DNA from: CAWICD01 sp052267165
GTDB lineage: Bacteria > Vulcanimicrobiota > Vulcanimicrobiia > Vulcanimicrobiales > Vulcanimicrobiaceae
DNA length: 64,000 bases
NCBI GenBank assembly: GCA_052267165.1
Contig: JBKQHO010000036.1
Coordinates: 62,001-126,000 of the forward strand
Reading direction: 5' to 3'
How positions within the stretch are numbered: position 1 is the first letter of the stretch; every line of letters starts with the position of its first letter. The translations under genes were made by a program, and so were the position numbers. Below are positions 53,016 through 60,837 of this stretch, piece by piece. The notes below the pieces were generated by a model. It searched no databases and was not told where the DNA came from. It worked only from the letters and a program-made list of their open reading frames with translations.

Positions 53016-53186
53016 TTAGATGAGGTCGACGACCGTCGTGGCGCCCGGGGAAACGGGGGTCACGATTGTGCCGCCCGAGCTTGACGAGGACGAGCTGCTG
53101 GAGCCGGCGGATGCGAACATCGCAAATCCGACGTTCTCGCTCTTCTCGAGAGAGGCCAAGTCGAGCAGATCTTCGAGGATGTTCAT
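53016..53186 (-). CDS. RiPP precursor peptide A (nine-serine core)
   Basis: A 56-aa peptide with a strong ribosome-binding site (AAAGGAG) before ATG 53186. The leader MNILEDLLDLASLEKSENV plus GFAMFASAG is followed by nine consecutive serines, then GGTIVTPVSPGATTVVDLI. There is no cysteine, so only Ser and Thr could be cyclised. It is a paralogue of peptide B with almost identical leader, and the core tail diverges. The leader/core boundary is likely near ASAG. Confidence 0.88.
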   Translation of the reverse strand: MNILEDLLDLASLEKSENVGFAMFASAGSSSSSSSSSGGTIVTPVSPGATTVVDLI

Positions 53187-53234
53187 GGCTGGGGTCTCCT
53201 TTACGTTGAAGCGTAGTTTGGGTGGTATGGGAGT

Positions 53235-53393
53235 TTAAATTTGGTCCGCGATCACCGTGGCACCGGGGCCGATGACGGTGCAGCTCGACGAGGACGAGCT
53301 GCTGGAGCCGGCGGACGCGAACATCGCGAAGCCGGGCTTCTCGGCGTTCTTTTCGAGCGAAGCGAGGTCGAGCAGATCTTCGATGAGGTTCAT
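53235..53393 (-). CDS. RiPP precursor peptide B (eight serines plus one cysteine)
   Basis: A 52-aa peptide with AAGGAGAC upstream of ATG 53393. The leader MNLIEDLLDLASLEKNAEK then PGFAMFASAG precedes eight consecutive serines, one cysteine and TVIGPGATVIADQI. It is the first precursor after the regulators and lies 48 bases upstream of precursor A. The amphipathic LEDLLDLASLEK-type helix is a plausible RRE recognition sequence. Confidence 0.88.
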   Translation of the reverse strand: MNLIEDLLDLASLEKNAEKPGFAMFASAGSSSSSSSSCTVIGPGATVIADQI

Positions 53394-53497
53394 TGATCGT
53401 GTCTCCTTGGGTGATGGGGTTTTGGTTTTGTGCACCGTTAACGGCGCGCGTTCGATGTGCGTGTGTCGCATCTGTTAATCCTGTGCGTTTTCGGCCG

Positions 53498-53527
53498 TTT
53501 AGCAGTTGTCATATCACTTTTGCTAAA
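53498..53527. promoter_or_regulatory. Inverted repeat at the end of the first regulator gene
   Basis: TTTAGCA (53498-53504) and TGCTAAA (53521-53527) form a perfect 7-base inverted repeat around 16 bases that include the regulator stop. No T run follows, so an operator for the HTH proteins, just upstream of the precursors, is more likely than a terminator. TGCTAAAGT recurs at 55178-55186. Confidence 0.45.
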
Positions 53528-53736
53528 GTACCGATGCTATTACGCAGCACGCCGTTGCGCAGCGAGCGCGCGACCAGCTGCGGTCGCGTCCGCGCGTCGA
53601 GCTTCGCATAAAGCTGGCGTACCGTGAGCTCCACGGTCGCGCGGCTGCAGCGCAGGCGCGCCGCTATCTCCTTGCTGTGCAGGCCTTCCGCCAGCGACTC
53701 TAACACGACGCGCTCGGCGTAGGAGAGCTCGAACAT
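53509..53736 (-). CDS. HTH-only LuxR/GerE-type regulator 1
   Basis: The 75-aa product from ATG 53736 is a single GerE helix-turn-helix: LSYAERVVLESLAEGLHSKE, then IAARLRCSRATVELTVRQ and LYAKLDARTRPQLVARSL. It has no receiver or ligand domain. It shares about 75% of its core with the next gene and ends 115 bases upstream of precursor B. Single-domain GerE proteins usually act as direct DNA-binding activators. Confidence 0.85.
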   Translation of the reverse strand: MFELSYAERVVLESLAEGLHSKEIAARLRCSRATVELTVRQLYAKLDARTRPQLVARSLRNGVLRNSIGTLAKVI

Positions 53737-53740
53737 TGCG

Positions 53741-53983
53741 TTATCCTTCCACGTTCGGATCTGGGTGCAGGTCGTCGGGCACATCGTGCAGCGCGCCGCT
53801 GCTGAAACCACGCGCCACCAATTGCGATCTCGTGCGCGCGTCGAGCTTCGCGCAGAGCAGGCGCACCGTGCTCTCGACGGTCGCGCGGCTGCAGCGCAGA
53901 CGCGCCGCGATCTCCTTGCTGTGCAGGCCTTCGGCCAGCGACTCCAACACGACGCGCTCGGCGTGCGAGAGCTCCGGCGTCAT
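53741..53983 (-). CDS. HTH-only LuxR/GerE-type regulator 2
   Basis: The 80-aa product from ATG 53983 has the same HTH (LSHAERVVLESLAEGLHSKE, ATVESTVRLLCAKLDARTR) plus a short C-terminal tail (HDVPDDLHPDPNVEG). It is separated from regulator 1 by four bases, so it is a tandem duplication. Its start overlaps the stop of the secreted-protein gene by four bases (ATGA). Confidence 0.85.
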   Translation of the reverse strand: MTPELSHAERVVLESLAEGLHSKEIAARLRCSRATVESTVRLLCAKLDARTRSQLVARGFSSGALHDVPDDLHPDPNVEG

Positions 53984-55029
53984 GCCAGGCCGCGCCGCGT
54001 CGTCGCCAAAAAACCGTCGGCCGTTCGTTCGAAGCGCGTCGTGAAGGCGTAACTCCGCGACCAAGCCGGAACCAGCGGTTCGAAGGCGACCGTGGTGACG
54101 GCGCCATTCTCGAGCGTGCGCGCCGTTCCCGACAGGACGCTCGTTGCGTCGTCGAACGCGAGCGAGAAGGCGCACCGGCCGGCGCGCAGCGGCGCGTCGA
54201 ACGCAAGCTCCGTCGTGTGGCCGTAGGCCGCGATGCGGTATCCGACCGGAGCGGTCCCCTGCGGCGAGAGCAGCAGGGCGTCGCCGTCAGCCGCAGCCGA
54301 GCCCGCGGGCAGGAGCGCGAGACGGCGCCCGTCGTCGAGCGCGATCGCGCCGCCGTCGAAGGTTCCGGCGTACGGTCCGTACGGCACGATCGCGGTGAAG
54401 ACGTTGCGGCTGTATGCGGCGGGCGGGCTCGACCCCGAACCCGCGGGCGACAAGCTCGGCGGATACGAGACGTCGCCGATCGTCACGCTTGCGAACTGCG
54501 CGTACGCGACCTTCTCGCGATAGAAGAACAGTGTCATATCCACGGCGTCGTGGCCGCTCTGGTCGGTGAGCCCCGCGGGACTAAACGCGGCCTCCGGTGC
54601 GAAGGAAAGCGTCCAGCGCAGCTCTTCGTCCGTCGCGTCGCTGAAGCCGATCGCGGCGCTCGCGAGCCCGGCCGCATTCGCCGGCCCGAGCGCCACGCTG
54701 ATCGGGGCGTAGATTCCGCCGCTCGCCTTCGCGATGGCGGCGTCGTCGTAATAGTGCTGCTGCCGCTTGGGGGCGGCGCGCTCGGTGAAGAACGCCCAGC
54801 GCAGCGGCGGCGCGAGCGGCCCGCGCGACACGGTCATCAGCTCGATCGATTCGAAGCGCGGGTGCGCCGGCAGCCAGGCGAAATAGTGATCGTCCCAATG
54901 GTACGAGTACATCCGAAACGGCACGAGCGGCGTCTGCGCCGCTTGCGCGGCGCTGCACGCGGAGCCGGGAGCGAGTAACGCGCCGGCGAGCCCCGCGGAC
55001 GAGAGTCTGACGAAATCGAGACGACGCAT
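53980..55029 (-). CDS. Exported hypothetical protein heading the RiPP operon, 349 aa
   Basis: A signal peptide with twin Arg-like start (MRRLDFVRLSSAGLAGALLA, PGSACSAAQA) precedes a beta-rich domain rich in Tyr, Pro and Gly (MYSYHWDDHYFAWLPAHP; VDMTLFFYREKVAYAQFASV). A Cys after SA could be a lipidation site but lacks a clean lipobox. Unknown family. It is coupled to the HTH regulators and so belongs to the RiPP operon, perhaps in immunity or reception. Confidence 0.65.
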   Translation of the reverse strand: MRRLDFVRLSSAGLAGALLAPGSACSAAQAAQTPLVPFRMYSYHWDDHYFAWLPAHPRFESIELMTVSRGPLAPPLRWAFFTERAAPKRQQHYYDDAAIAKASGGIYAPISVALGPANAAGLASAAIGFSDATDEELRWTLSFAPEAAFSPAGLTDQSGHDAVDMTLFFYREKVAYAQFASVTIGDVSYPPSLSPAGSGSSPPAAYSRNVFTAIVPYGPYAGTFDGGAIALDDGRRLALLPAGSAAADGDALLLSPQGTAPVGYRIAAYGHTTELAFDAPLRAGRCAFSLAFDDATSVLSGTARTLENGAVTTVAFEPLVPAWSRSYAFTTRFERTADGFLATTRRGLA

Positions 55030-55177
55030 CAGAGCCTAAGCGTAAAAGCTGCGCGTCCCCAAAGCGTCCGGCAGCCGTCATTCATGCCGCGTTGTCGCTC
55101 GGTCGTGGCTAGGAACGAGCTTGCCCCTGCCGAGCCGCGAGCGCAATAGTGAAGTCGAACGGCACGAAAAAGAACGC

Positions 55178-55190
55178 TGCTAAAGTTTAG
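55178..55190 (+). promoter_or_regulatory. Half-site TGCTAAAGT in the divergent region
   Basis: TGCTAAAGTTTAG contains the TGCTAAAGT 9-mer also found at 53521-53529 and forms a CTAAA-G-TTTAG palindrome. It lies between the RiPP operon (start 55029) and the small ORF at 55203 and could be an operator for both directions. Confidence 0.35.
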
Positions 55191-55202
55191 GAGGCGAGCG
55201 GC

Positions 55203-55352
55203 ATGGCTCTCGAGCTCAAGAGCACGGTCGGAAGACCGGCCGGCGGGCCTTCGCTCGCGAACCTCGAGGCCGAAGGCCGCACGCTCGGCAGCGCGCGGGC
55301 CAGCCCTCGTGCCGCCCGCGGCCTCATGCCGCAAGGAGCCCGTATACGATGA
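55203..55352 (+). CDS. Small ORF, 49 aa, coupled to the lyase gene
   Basis: A strong AGGAGG lies eight bases before ATG 55203, and the stop overlaps the lyase start (ATGA at 55349-55352). The peptide MALELKSTVGRPAGGPSLAN continues Arg/Ala-rich and ends MPQGARIR. It has no recognisable domain. It may be a real small protein or mainly a translational coupling leader. Confidence 0.45.
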   Translation: MALELKSTVGRPAGGPSLANLEAEGRTLGSARASPRAARGLMPQGARIR

Positions 55353-56308
55353 CCCCGACGATCGAAAGACCGAGCACGAGCGATTTGCGCGTCGAGCTGA
55401 TCGACGTCAGCGAGCGCGACGGTTTACAGGACGAGCCCGTCTTCGTGGCTTCGAGCGATAAGGTCGAAGTCGCTCGCGCGCTCGCGGAAGCCGGGGTCAA
55501 CCTCATCGAAGCGACCTCGTTCGTCCACCCCAAGTGGATCCCGCAGCTGGCCGACGCCGACACGCTGATCGCACAGCTGCCGCTCGGGCCGCGCTATTCG
55601 GCGCTGATCATGAATCGCCGCGGCCTGGAGCGCGGCGTCGCGGCGTTCGCCGCGGCGGGTTACGCAGCGGGCAGCTACGATCTCGTCTTCGTGACCTCGG
55701 CGAGCCCGCGCCACGTGCAGCAGAATCAGAACCGCACCATCGACGAGACCCTGGCGATCTTCGACGAGATCGCGCAGAGCGTGCGCGAGCAGCATCCGGG
55801 CGTGTCGCTGCGGGCCGCGGTCTCGTGCTCGTTCGTCTCGCCCTGGAGCGACGAGCCGATCGATGCCGGCCGCGTCGTCGACATCCTGGGCCGGCTCGTC
55901 CGGGGAGGGGTCAGGCTGGTCAGCGTCTGCGACACCGTCGGCAGCGCCGATCCCGTCACCGTGGGTCGCAGGATCGATGAGGTTCGCGGCGCCTTTCCGG
56001 AGCTTACGCTTTCGCTTCACCTGCACGACGCGGCCGGCTACGCGCTGGCCAACGTTTACGCCGGGCTCGAACGCGGCGTGCGCATGTTCGAAGGCGCGCT
56101 CGGCGGCCTCGGCGGCTGCCCCTTCGCGCCGGGCGCGCAAGGCAACCTCGACAGCGAGAAGCTGGCGCGCTTCCTGATGGACTGCGGCGCGCAGACCGGC
56201 ATCGACCTCGAGAAGCTCGCCGCCGCACGAAGGCGCATCCGCGCGGCGCTCGCGGCGGCGCGGCCGATTGCGAGCCCGGGGCTCGCGCACGCGGGGACGG
56301 TGCAGTAA
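55349..56308 (+). CDS. HMG-CoA lyase-like enzyme
   Basis: The 319-aa TIM-barrel has the HMGL/DRE-TIM motifs ELIDVSERDGLQDEPVFV, EATSFVHPKWIPQLADAD, VSVCDTVGSADPVTVGRR, LSLHLHDAAGYALANVYAG and GGLGGCPFAPGAQGN with the catalytic Cys loop. It cleaves 3-hydroxy-3-methylglutaryl-CoA or a related acyl-CoA, as in leucine breakdown. It is co-transcribed with an MFS transporter two bases downstream. Confidence 0.9.
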   Translation: MTPTIERPSTSDLRVELIDVSERDGLQDEPVFVASSDKVEVARALAEAGVNLIEATSFVHPKWIPQLADADTLIAQLPLGPRYSALIMNRRGLERGVAAFAAAGYAAGSYDLVFVTSASPRHVQQNQNRTIDETLAIFDEIAQSVREQHPGVSLRAAVSCSFVSPWSDEPIDAGRVVDILGRLVRGGVRLVSVCDTVGSADPVTVGRRIDEVRGAFPELTLSLHLHDAAGYALANVYAGLERGVRMFEGALGGLGGCPFAPGAQGNLDSEKLARFLMDCGAQTGIDLEKLAAARRRIRAALAAARPIASPGLAHAGTVQ

Positions 56309-56309
56309 G

Positions 56310-57722
56310 ATGGCAACCCTCTCGGCCGCCGCCTCGACGCTTCCCGCCCCGACGATCGCGGCGCGTCTCGACCGTTTACCGCCTTCGAAGACCTTGCTGC
56401 GGCTCGTGCTCCTCGTCGCCGCCGGCGGCTTCTTCGAGTTTTACGACCTGTTCATGACGGCGTACATCGGCGTCGGATTGATCCAGGCGGGGATCTTCAC
56501 CGCGACGACGGCCAGCTTCTTCGACGTTCACGGCTTGGCAAGTTTCGTCGGCGCGGGATTCGCCGGCATGTTCATCGGGACGCTGGTCTTCAGCCGCATC
56601 TCCGACGTTTACGGACGGCGCACCGCCTTCATCTTGGCGCTGACCTGGTACTCGATCGCGACGCTCGTGATGGCGTTCGTCAGCAGCGCCGGAGCGATCG
56701 TCTTCTGGCGTTTTCTGGCCGGCATCGGCGTCGGCGTGCAATTGATCACGGTCGACACCTACGTCACGGAGATCACCCCGAAAGAAGCGCGTGGAAGATA
56801 CATCGCCGTCAGCCAAATGGTGACGTTCTGCGCGGTTCCGGTCGTGGCGGCCGCCTCGCTGCTGCTCATCCCGCGTTCCTTTTTCGGACTGGCGGGCTGG
56901 CGTTACGTCGCGATCATCGGCGGCGTCGGCGGCGCGCTACTCGCGCCGGTGCTGCGCTCGAAGCTGCCCGAGTCGCCGCGTTGGCTGGAATCGCAAGGGC
57001 GCGCCGCCGAGGCCGAGGCGACCGTCCGCAAGCTCGAGGACGGCGCGCGTCGTGAGGCCGGCGGCGCCGAATTGCCGCCTCCGCAAACTCTGCCTGACGA
57101 ACGCACCTCGAAACACGGCGCCTGGCGCGAGATCTGGTCGCCCGAATACCGCGGCCGCACCATCATGCTGACGGCCTTCAATCTCTTCCAAACGGTCGGC
57201 TTCTACGGCTTCGCCGCCTGGGTCCCCACGCTGCTGCTTAGCGAAGGCGTCACGGTCACCAAGTTGCTCACGTACGTGTTCATCATCGCGATCCTCAACC
57301 CGCTCGGTCCACTGATCGCCATCAGATTCGCCGACGCGGTCCAACGCCGCTGGCAGATCGTCGGTCTCGCGCTGCTGATCGCCGTCTGCGGACTGCTGTG
57401 GGCGCAACAGCGTTCCGCGGCCGGGATCATCGTGCTCGGCGCGATCATCACCCTAGCCAACAACTGGTTCTCGAGCGAGTTCCACGCCTATCAAGCCGAG
57501 CTCTATCCAACCCGCATCCGCGCCGAAGCGGTCGGTTTCGTCTATAGTTGGAGCCGCTTCAGCTCGATCTTCATCGGGTTTCTCATCGCCTACGTGCTCA
57601 AGGCGAACGGCGCGACCGGCGTCTTCGTCGTGATCGCCATCGCGATGGCGATCGTCGCGGCAGTCATCGGCTTTGCCGGCCCCAACACCAACAAGGTACG
57701 CCTCGAGGCACTCGCACATTAG
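56310..57722 (+). CDS. MFS transporter, sugar/aromatic-acid porter type
   Basis: From ATG 56310 the 470-aa protein has 12 helices, GFFEFYDLFMTAYIGVGL, the loop motif FSRISDVYGRRTAFILAL and the A-type FLAGIGVGVQLITVDTYV with ITPKEARGRYIAVSQ, and EFHAYQAELYPTRIRAEAVG. This is the sugar-porter/organic-acid branch. Substrate unknown; a branched-chain or aromatic acid would fit the neighbouring lyase. Confidence 0.88.
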   Translation: MATLSAAASTLPAPTIAARLDRLPPSKTLLRLVLLVAAGGFFEFYDLFMTAYIGVGLIQAGIFTATTASFFDVHGLASFVGAGFAGMFIGTLVFSRISDVYGRRTAFILALTWYSIATLVMAFVSSAGAIVFWRFLAGIGVGVQLITVDTYVTEITPKEARGRYIAVSQMVTFCAVPVVAAASLLLIPRSFFGLAGWRYVAIIGGVGGALLAPVLRSKLPESPRWLESQGRAAEAEATVRKLEDGARREAGGAELPPPQTLPDERTSKHGAWREIWSPEYRGRTIMLTAFNLFQTVGFYGFAAWVPTLLLSEGVTVTKLLTYVFIIAILNPLGPLIAIRFADAVQRRWQIVGLALLIAVCGLLWAQQRSAAGIIVLGAIITLANNWFSSEFHAYQAELYPTRIRAEAVGFVYSWSRFSSIFIGFLIAYVLKANGATGVFVVIAIAMAIVAAVIGFAGPNTNKVRLEALAH

Positions 57723-57730
57723 TCTTCCGC

Positions 57731-58111
57731 ATGATCGAACGGTTCGACCACGTCGTCATCACCGTCACGGACCTGGCGGCGACCTGCGACTTCTACGAGC
57801 GCGTGCTGGGGATGAGCGTCGTCACCTTCGGGGCGGGGCGTAAGGCGCTCGCCTTCGGCTCGAGCAAGATCAACCTCCATCAAGCGGGCAACGAGTTCGA
57901 GCCGAAGGCGCAGCGGCCGACGCCGGGCTCGGCCGACCTGTGTCTGATCGCGCGCGTTTCGCTCGAGGCGGTCATCGCGCGGCTCCGCGCTTGCGGGGTG
58001 GCGATTCTGGAAGGGCCAGTCGCGCGCACGGGCGCGCTCGGCCCGATCCTTTCAGTCTATTTCCGCGATCCCGACCTCAACCTGATCGAGGTCTCCACAT
58101 ACGCAGAGTAG
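57731..58111 (+). CDS. VOC-family (glyoxalase/dioxygenase-fold) protein
   Basis: The 126-aa protein starts MIERFDHVVITVTDLAATCD, contains FYERVLGMSVVTFGAGRKAL and ends VYFRDPDLNLIEVSTYAE. The His and Glu metal ligands of the vicinal-oxygen-chelate fold are visible (FDHVVI, DLNLIEV). Members act on small metabolites; the reaction cannot be named. It follows the transporter by eight bases. Confidence 0.88.
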   Translation: MIERFDHVVITVTDLAATCDFYERVLGMSVVTFGAGRKALAFGSSKINLHQAGNEFEPKAQRPTPGSADLCLIARVSLEAVIARLRACGVAILEGPVARTGALGPILSVYFRDPDLNLIEVSTYAE

Positions 58112-58137
58112 CGGACGACCTGCGCATCGTCGGTTTG

Positions 58138-59304
58138 ATGATCGGAGGCGAGATCTGCTCGCTGCTGGGCTCGTCGGCGGTCGCGGCCACGCTGCCGACC
58201 CTGATCGCGCAGTGGCATTTGAGCTCGGCGCAAGCCGGCTGGCTGAGCGGTGCGTACTTCATCGGGTATGCGCTGAGCGTCCCGTTCTTGGTCAGCCTCA
58301 CCGACCGGATAGACTCGCGCGTCGTGTTTGCGCTCGGCTGCGTCGCCGGCGCCGCCGCCGCCTTCGGATTTGCGAGCTTCGCGCGCGATCTGTGGTCCGG
58401 CCTTGCGTTTTGGGCGCTCGCAGGCGTCTCCACGGCAGCCGTCTACATGCCGGGCTTGCGCGTCATCATCGACCGCGTCGCGCCCTCGATTCGTCTGCGC
58501 GCCGTGCCGTACTATACCGCGAGTTTCGGGATCGGCATCAGCCTCTCGTTCCTGGTGGCAGGCCTGTGCGCGCAGGCGCACGGTTGGGGCGCAGCCTTCG
58601 ATGCGGGCGGCTGCGGCTGCCTGGCGGCTTCGGCGTGCGTGGCGCTGGCCACGGCTTCGCGCCTTGGGGCGGTGCCGCCGGCCCGCGGATCCGGCAGCTT
58701 CGATTGGCGCGCCGTCCTAGCCAATCGCCGGGCGCTGCGCTACATCGTCGCCTACGGCGGACACGCGTGGGAGCTGTTCGCGCTGCGCGCTTGGCTCGTC
58801 GCGTTCTTGCTCTTCGCGTGGAACCGAGGCGCCGGCGGCGATCCGGGCCACGCCCTCACGTATTGGAGCGCCGCCATCGCCTTGATCGGCGTTCCCTCGA
58901 GCATTGCCGGGGCAGAGTGCGCGCTCCGCGTCGGCCGGCCGCAGCTCATCCTGTCGGTCGCCGTCGCCAGCGTGGGCATAGCCTTGCTGACGGCGTGGTT
59001 CGGCTCGCATGCATTTCTTGCGGGCGCGATCGCGCTGCTTTTCTATAGCGTCGCGGTCCTGGCCGATTCGGGCGCACTGACGGCGGGCGTCGTCGACGCG
59101 GCGGCGCCCGGCAAGCAGGGTTCGACCCTGGCGCTGCACTCGCTCGTCGGCTTCGCCGGCGGCGCGCTCGGACCGATCGTCGTCGGCGTGGTTCTGAGCT
59201 GGGGCGGCGGCGTCGAGTCCGCGCTCGGCTGGGGACTCGCGTTTGCGGTCATGGCCGCCGGCTCGGCCCTGGCTGCGCTCGCGCTCGCCGGCGCCGGACG
59301 TTAG
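58138..59304 (+). CDS. MFS transporter, 388 aa
   Basis: I chose ATG 58138, 26 bases after the VOC stop. TTG 58135 is a near-equal alternative. The helix-rich protein includes AGWLSGAYFIGYALSVPFLV, SLTDRIDSRVVFALGC and AGVSTAAVYMPGLRVIIDRV, of the CynX/NimT-like MFS type with 12 helices. It ends the plus-strand operon begun at 55203. Substrate unknown. Confidence 0.8.
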   Translation: MIGGEICSLLGSSAVAATLPTLIAQWHLSSAQAGWLSGAYFIGYALSVPFLVSLTDRIDSRVVFALGCVAGAAAAFGFASFARDLWSGLAFWALAGVSTAAVYMPGLRVIIDRVAPSIRLRAVPYYTASFGIGISLSFLVAGLCAQAHGWGAAFDAGGCGCLAASACVALATASRLGAVPPARGSGSFDWRAVLANRRALRYIVAYGGHAWELFALRAWLVAFLLFAWNRGAGGDPGHALTYWSAAIALIGVPSSIAGAECALRVGRPQLILSVAVASVGIALLTAWFGSHAFLAGAIALLFYSVAVLADSGALTAGVVDAAAPGKQGSTLALHSLVGFAGGALGPIVVGVVLSWGGGVESALGWGLAFAVMAAGSALAALALAGAGR

Positions 59305-59314
59305 AAGAGGCGGA

Positions 59315-60094
59315 TCAGAACGACGTGTAGCCTCCGTCGATCACGAAGAGGTCGCCCGTGTGATAAGCCGAGGCGTCGCTCATGATGTAGACGGCGATCC
59401 CGGCGAAGTCGTGCGGCGTGCCGAAGCGGCGCATCGGTATGCGCGGCTTCACCGCCTCCACGAAGCGCTCGTTTCCAAACGGCACTTCGGTCATGTAGGT
59501 CTCGATCCAACCGGGCAGGATCGCGTTCGAAGTGATGCCGTAGCGCGCGAGCTCGACGGCCAGCGCGCGCGAGAGCGCGTTGAGCCCGGCCTTGCTCGCA
59601 CCGTAGTGCTCGTTGCGCGCCGTGCCGTAGAGCGAAGCGAGGCTCGAGGTCACGACCAGCCTGCCGCCCGCGTCACCGCGCTTGGAGCGCTCGACCATGT
59701 GACGCGCCGCCGTCTGCAGCGTCAGAAACGCGCCCTCGAGGTTCGTCGTCAGCACGCGGCGCCAATCCTCGAGCGGACGTTCGATGAACGGGCGCGGCGC
59801 ACCGTCGTAGATGCCGGCGTTGGCAAAAAAGCCGTCGACCCGGCCGAACGCGGCGAGCGCGTTTGCGAAGGCAGCCTCGACCGACGCCGGATCGGTCACG
59901 TCGCAAACCGCCGCCTCGGCGCGCGCGCCGTGGCCGCGCAACACCGCGAGCGCGCGCTCGTTCTTCTCCGCATTGCGCCCCCAGAGGTGGACCGCGCAGC
60001 CCGCCAGCGCCAAGCCCTCGGCAAGGCCGAGACCGATGCCGCCGTTACCGCCGGTCACCACGGCGACTTTGCCCGAGAGGTCGAACGCGCTCAT
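59315..60094 (-). CDS. Short-chain dehydrogenase/reductase (SDR)
   Basis: ATG 60094 gives 259 aa with the cofactor loop VVTGGNGGIGLGLAEGLALA, FANAGIYDG, the serine in VVTSSLASLYG and YGASKAGLNALSRALA with Tyr-x-x-x-Lys. C-terminal FVIDGGYTSF is typical. It probably uses NAD(P)H on a small alcohol or ketone. Tail-to-tail with the MFS gene. Confidence 0.93.
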   Translation of the reverse strand: MSAFDLSGKVAVVTGGNGGIGLGLAEGLALAGCAVHLWGRNAEKNERALAVLRGHGARAEAAVCDVTDPASVEAAFANALAAFGRVDGFFANAGIYDGAPRPFIERPLEDWRRVLTTNLEGAFLTLQTAARHMVERSKRGDAGGRLVVTSSLASLYGTARNEHYGASKAGLNALSRALAVELARYGITSNAILPGWIETYMTEVPFGNERFVEAVKPRIPMRRFGTPHDFAGIAVYIMSDASAYHTGDLFVIDGGYTSF

Positions 60095-60274
60095 CGTTGC
60101 CCACCCGTACCGGAATACGACGGCCGCACATCGACCGAACGTGCACGGTACGCTCCGGCGCACGCCTTCGCATAACCTGCAGCAACCCGCGCCAGGATGC
60201 GAAGGCAGAGACCGTGTAGTTACAACTCCCCGAGGAGAAGCAGGCCACGAGCCGGCACACGCGAGGAGGCGGCG

Positions 60275-60802
60275 ATCGACACAATCTCGTTGCTGGAGCT
60301 CGAGGACGCCGATTTCGATTGGATGCTTGGCAACGGGCCTGATACGAACCGCGGTCTGCGGCTGCCCCCTGGCGGCGCCGACGATCCGGTAACGCTCGCA
60401 CACGTTCGCGCGATCACTCGCTCTTTGCACGCGGCCGGATCCCGCACGAGTTGGATGGTCGTGTGCGACGGCGAGCTCGTCGGATTGTGCGGCTTCAAAC
60501 GGCCGCCCGAAAACGGCCGGGTCGAAGTGGGCTATGGCCTGGCGGCGAGCCGGCGCCGACTGGGCTTTGCAACTCGCGCCGTGGCCGCGATGCTTCGAGT
60601 CGCTGCGGCCGACGAACGCATCGAGGCCGTCGTGGCGGAAACCGTCGCGTCCAACCTCGCCTCCGCCCGCGTTCTGGAAAAGAACGGCTTCGAGCGAACC
60701 GGGGCGCGGACGGATCCCCTCGACGGAGAGCTCGTGCTCTGGCAAGCGACGGCTCGTCCGCAAAGCGGGACCTCCGTGACCCCGGCGCCGCATGCATCGT
60801 AG
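60275..60802 (+). CDS. GNAT-family N-acetyltransferase (RimJ/RimL-like)
   Basis: The domain runs from DTISLLELEDADFDWMLG through VVCDGELVGLCGFKRPP, GRVEVGYGLAASRRRLGFAT with the acetyl-CoA loop, and SNLASARVLEKNGFERTG. A GAGGAGG lies five bases before ATC 60275, where an initiator would be expected, but the codon is ATC. The longer in-frame ATG at 60197 has no ribosome-binding site nearby. The start is therefore uncertain. Confidence 0.85.
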   Translation: MDTISLLELEDADFDWMLGNGPDTNRGLRLPPGGADDPVTLAHVRAITRSLHAAGSRTSWMVVCDGELVGLCGFKRPPENGRVEVGYGLAASRRRLGFATRAVAAMLRVAAADERIEAVVAETVASNLASARVLEKNGFERTGARTDPLDGELVLWQATARPQSGTSVTPAPHAS

Positions 60803-60837
60803 CGCTGATTGCGCCGGCGCAAAGGAAGGGAACGAGC

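Noticed and set aside
53235..53471. Longer precursor B starting at 53471
   Set aside because: The AAGGAGAC site fits ATG 53393, and the extra 26 residues are not matched in precursor A.
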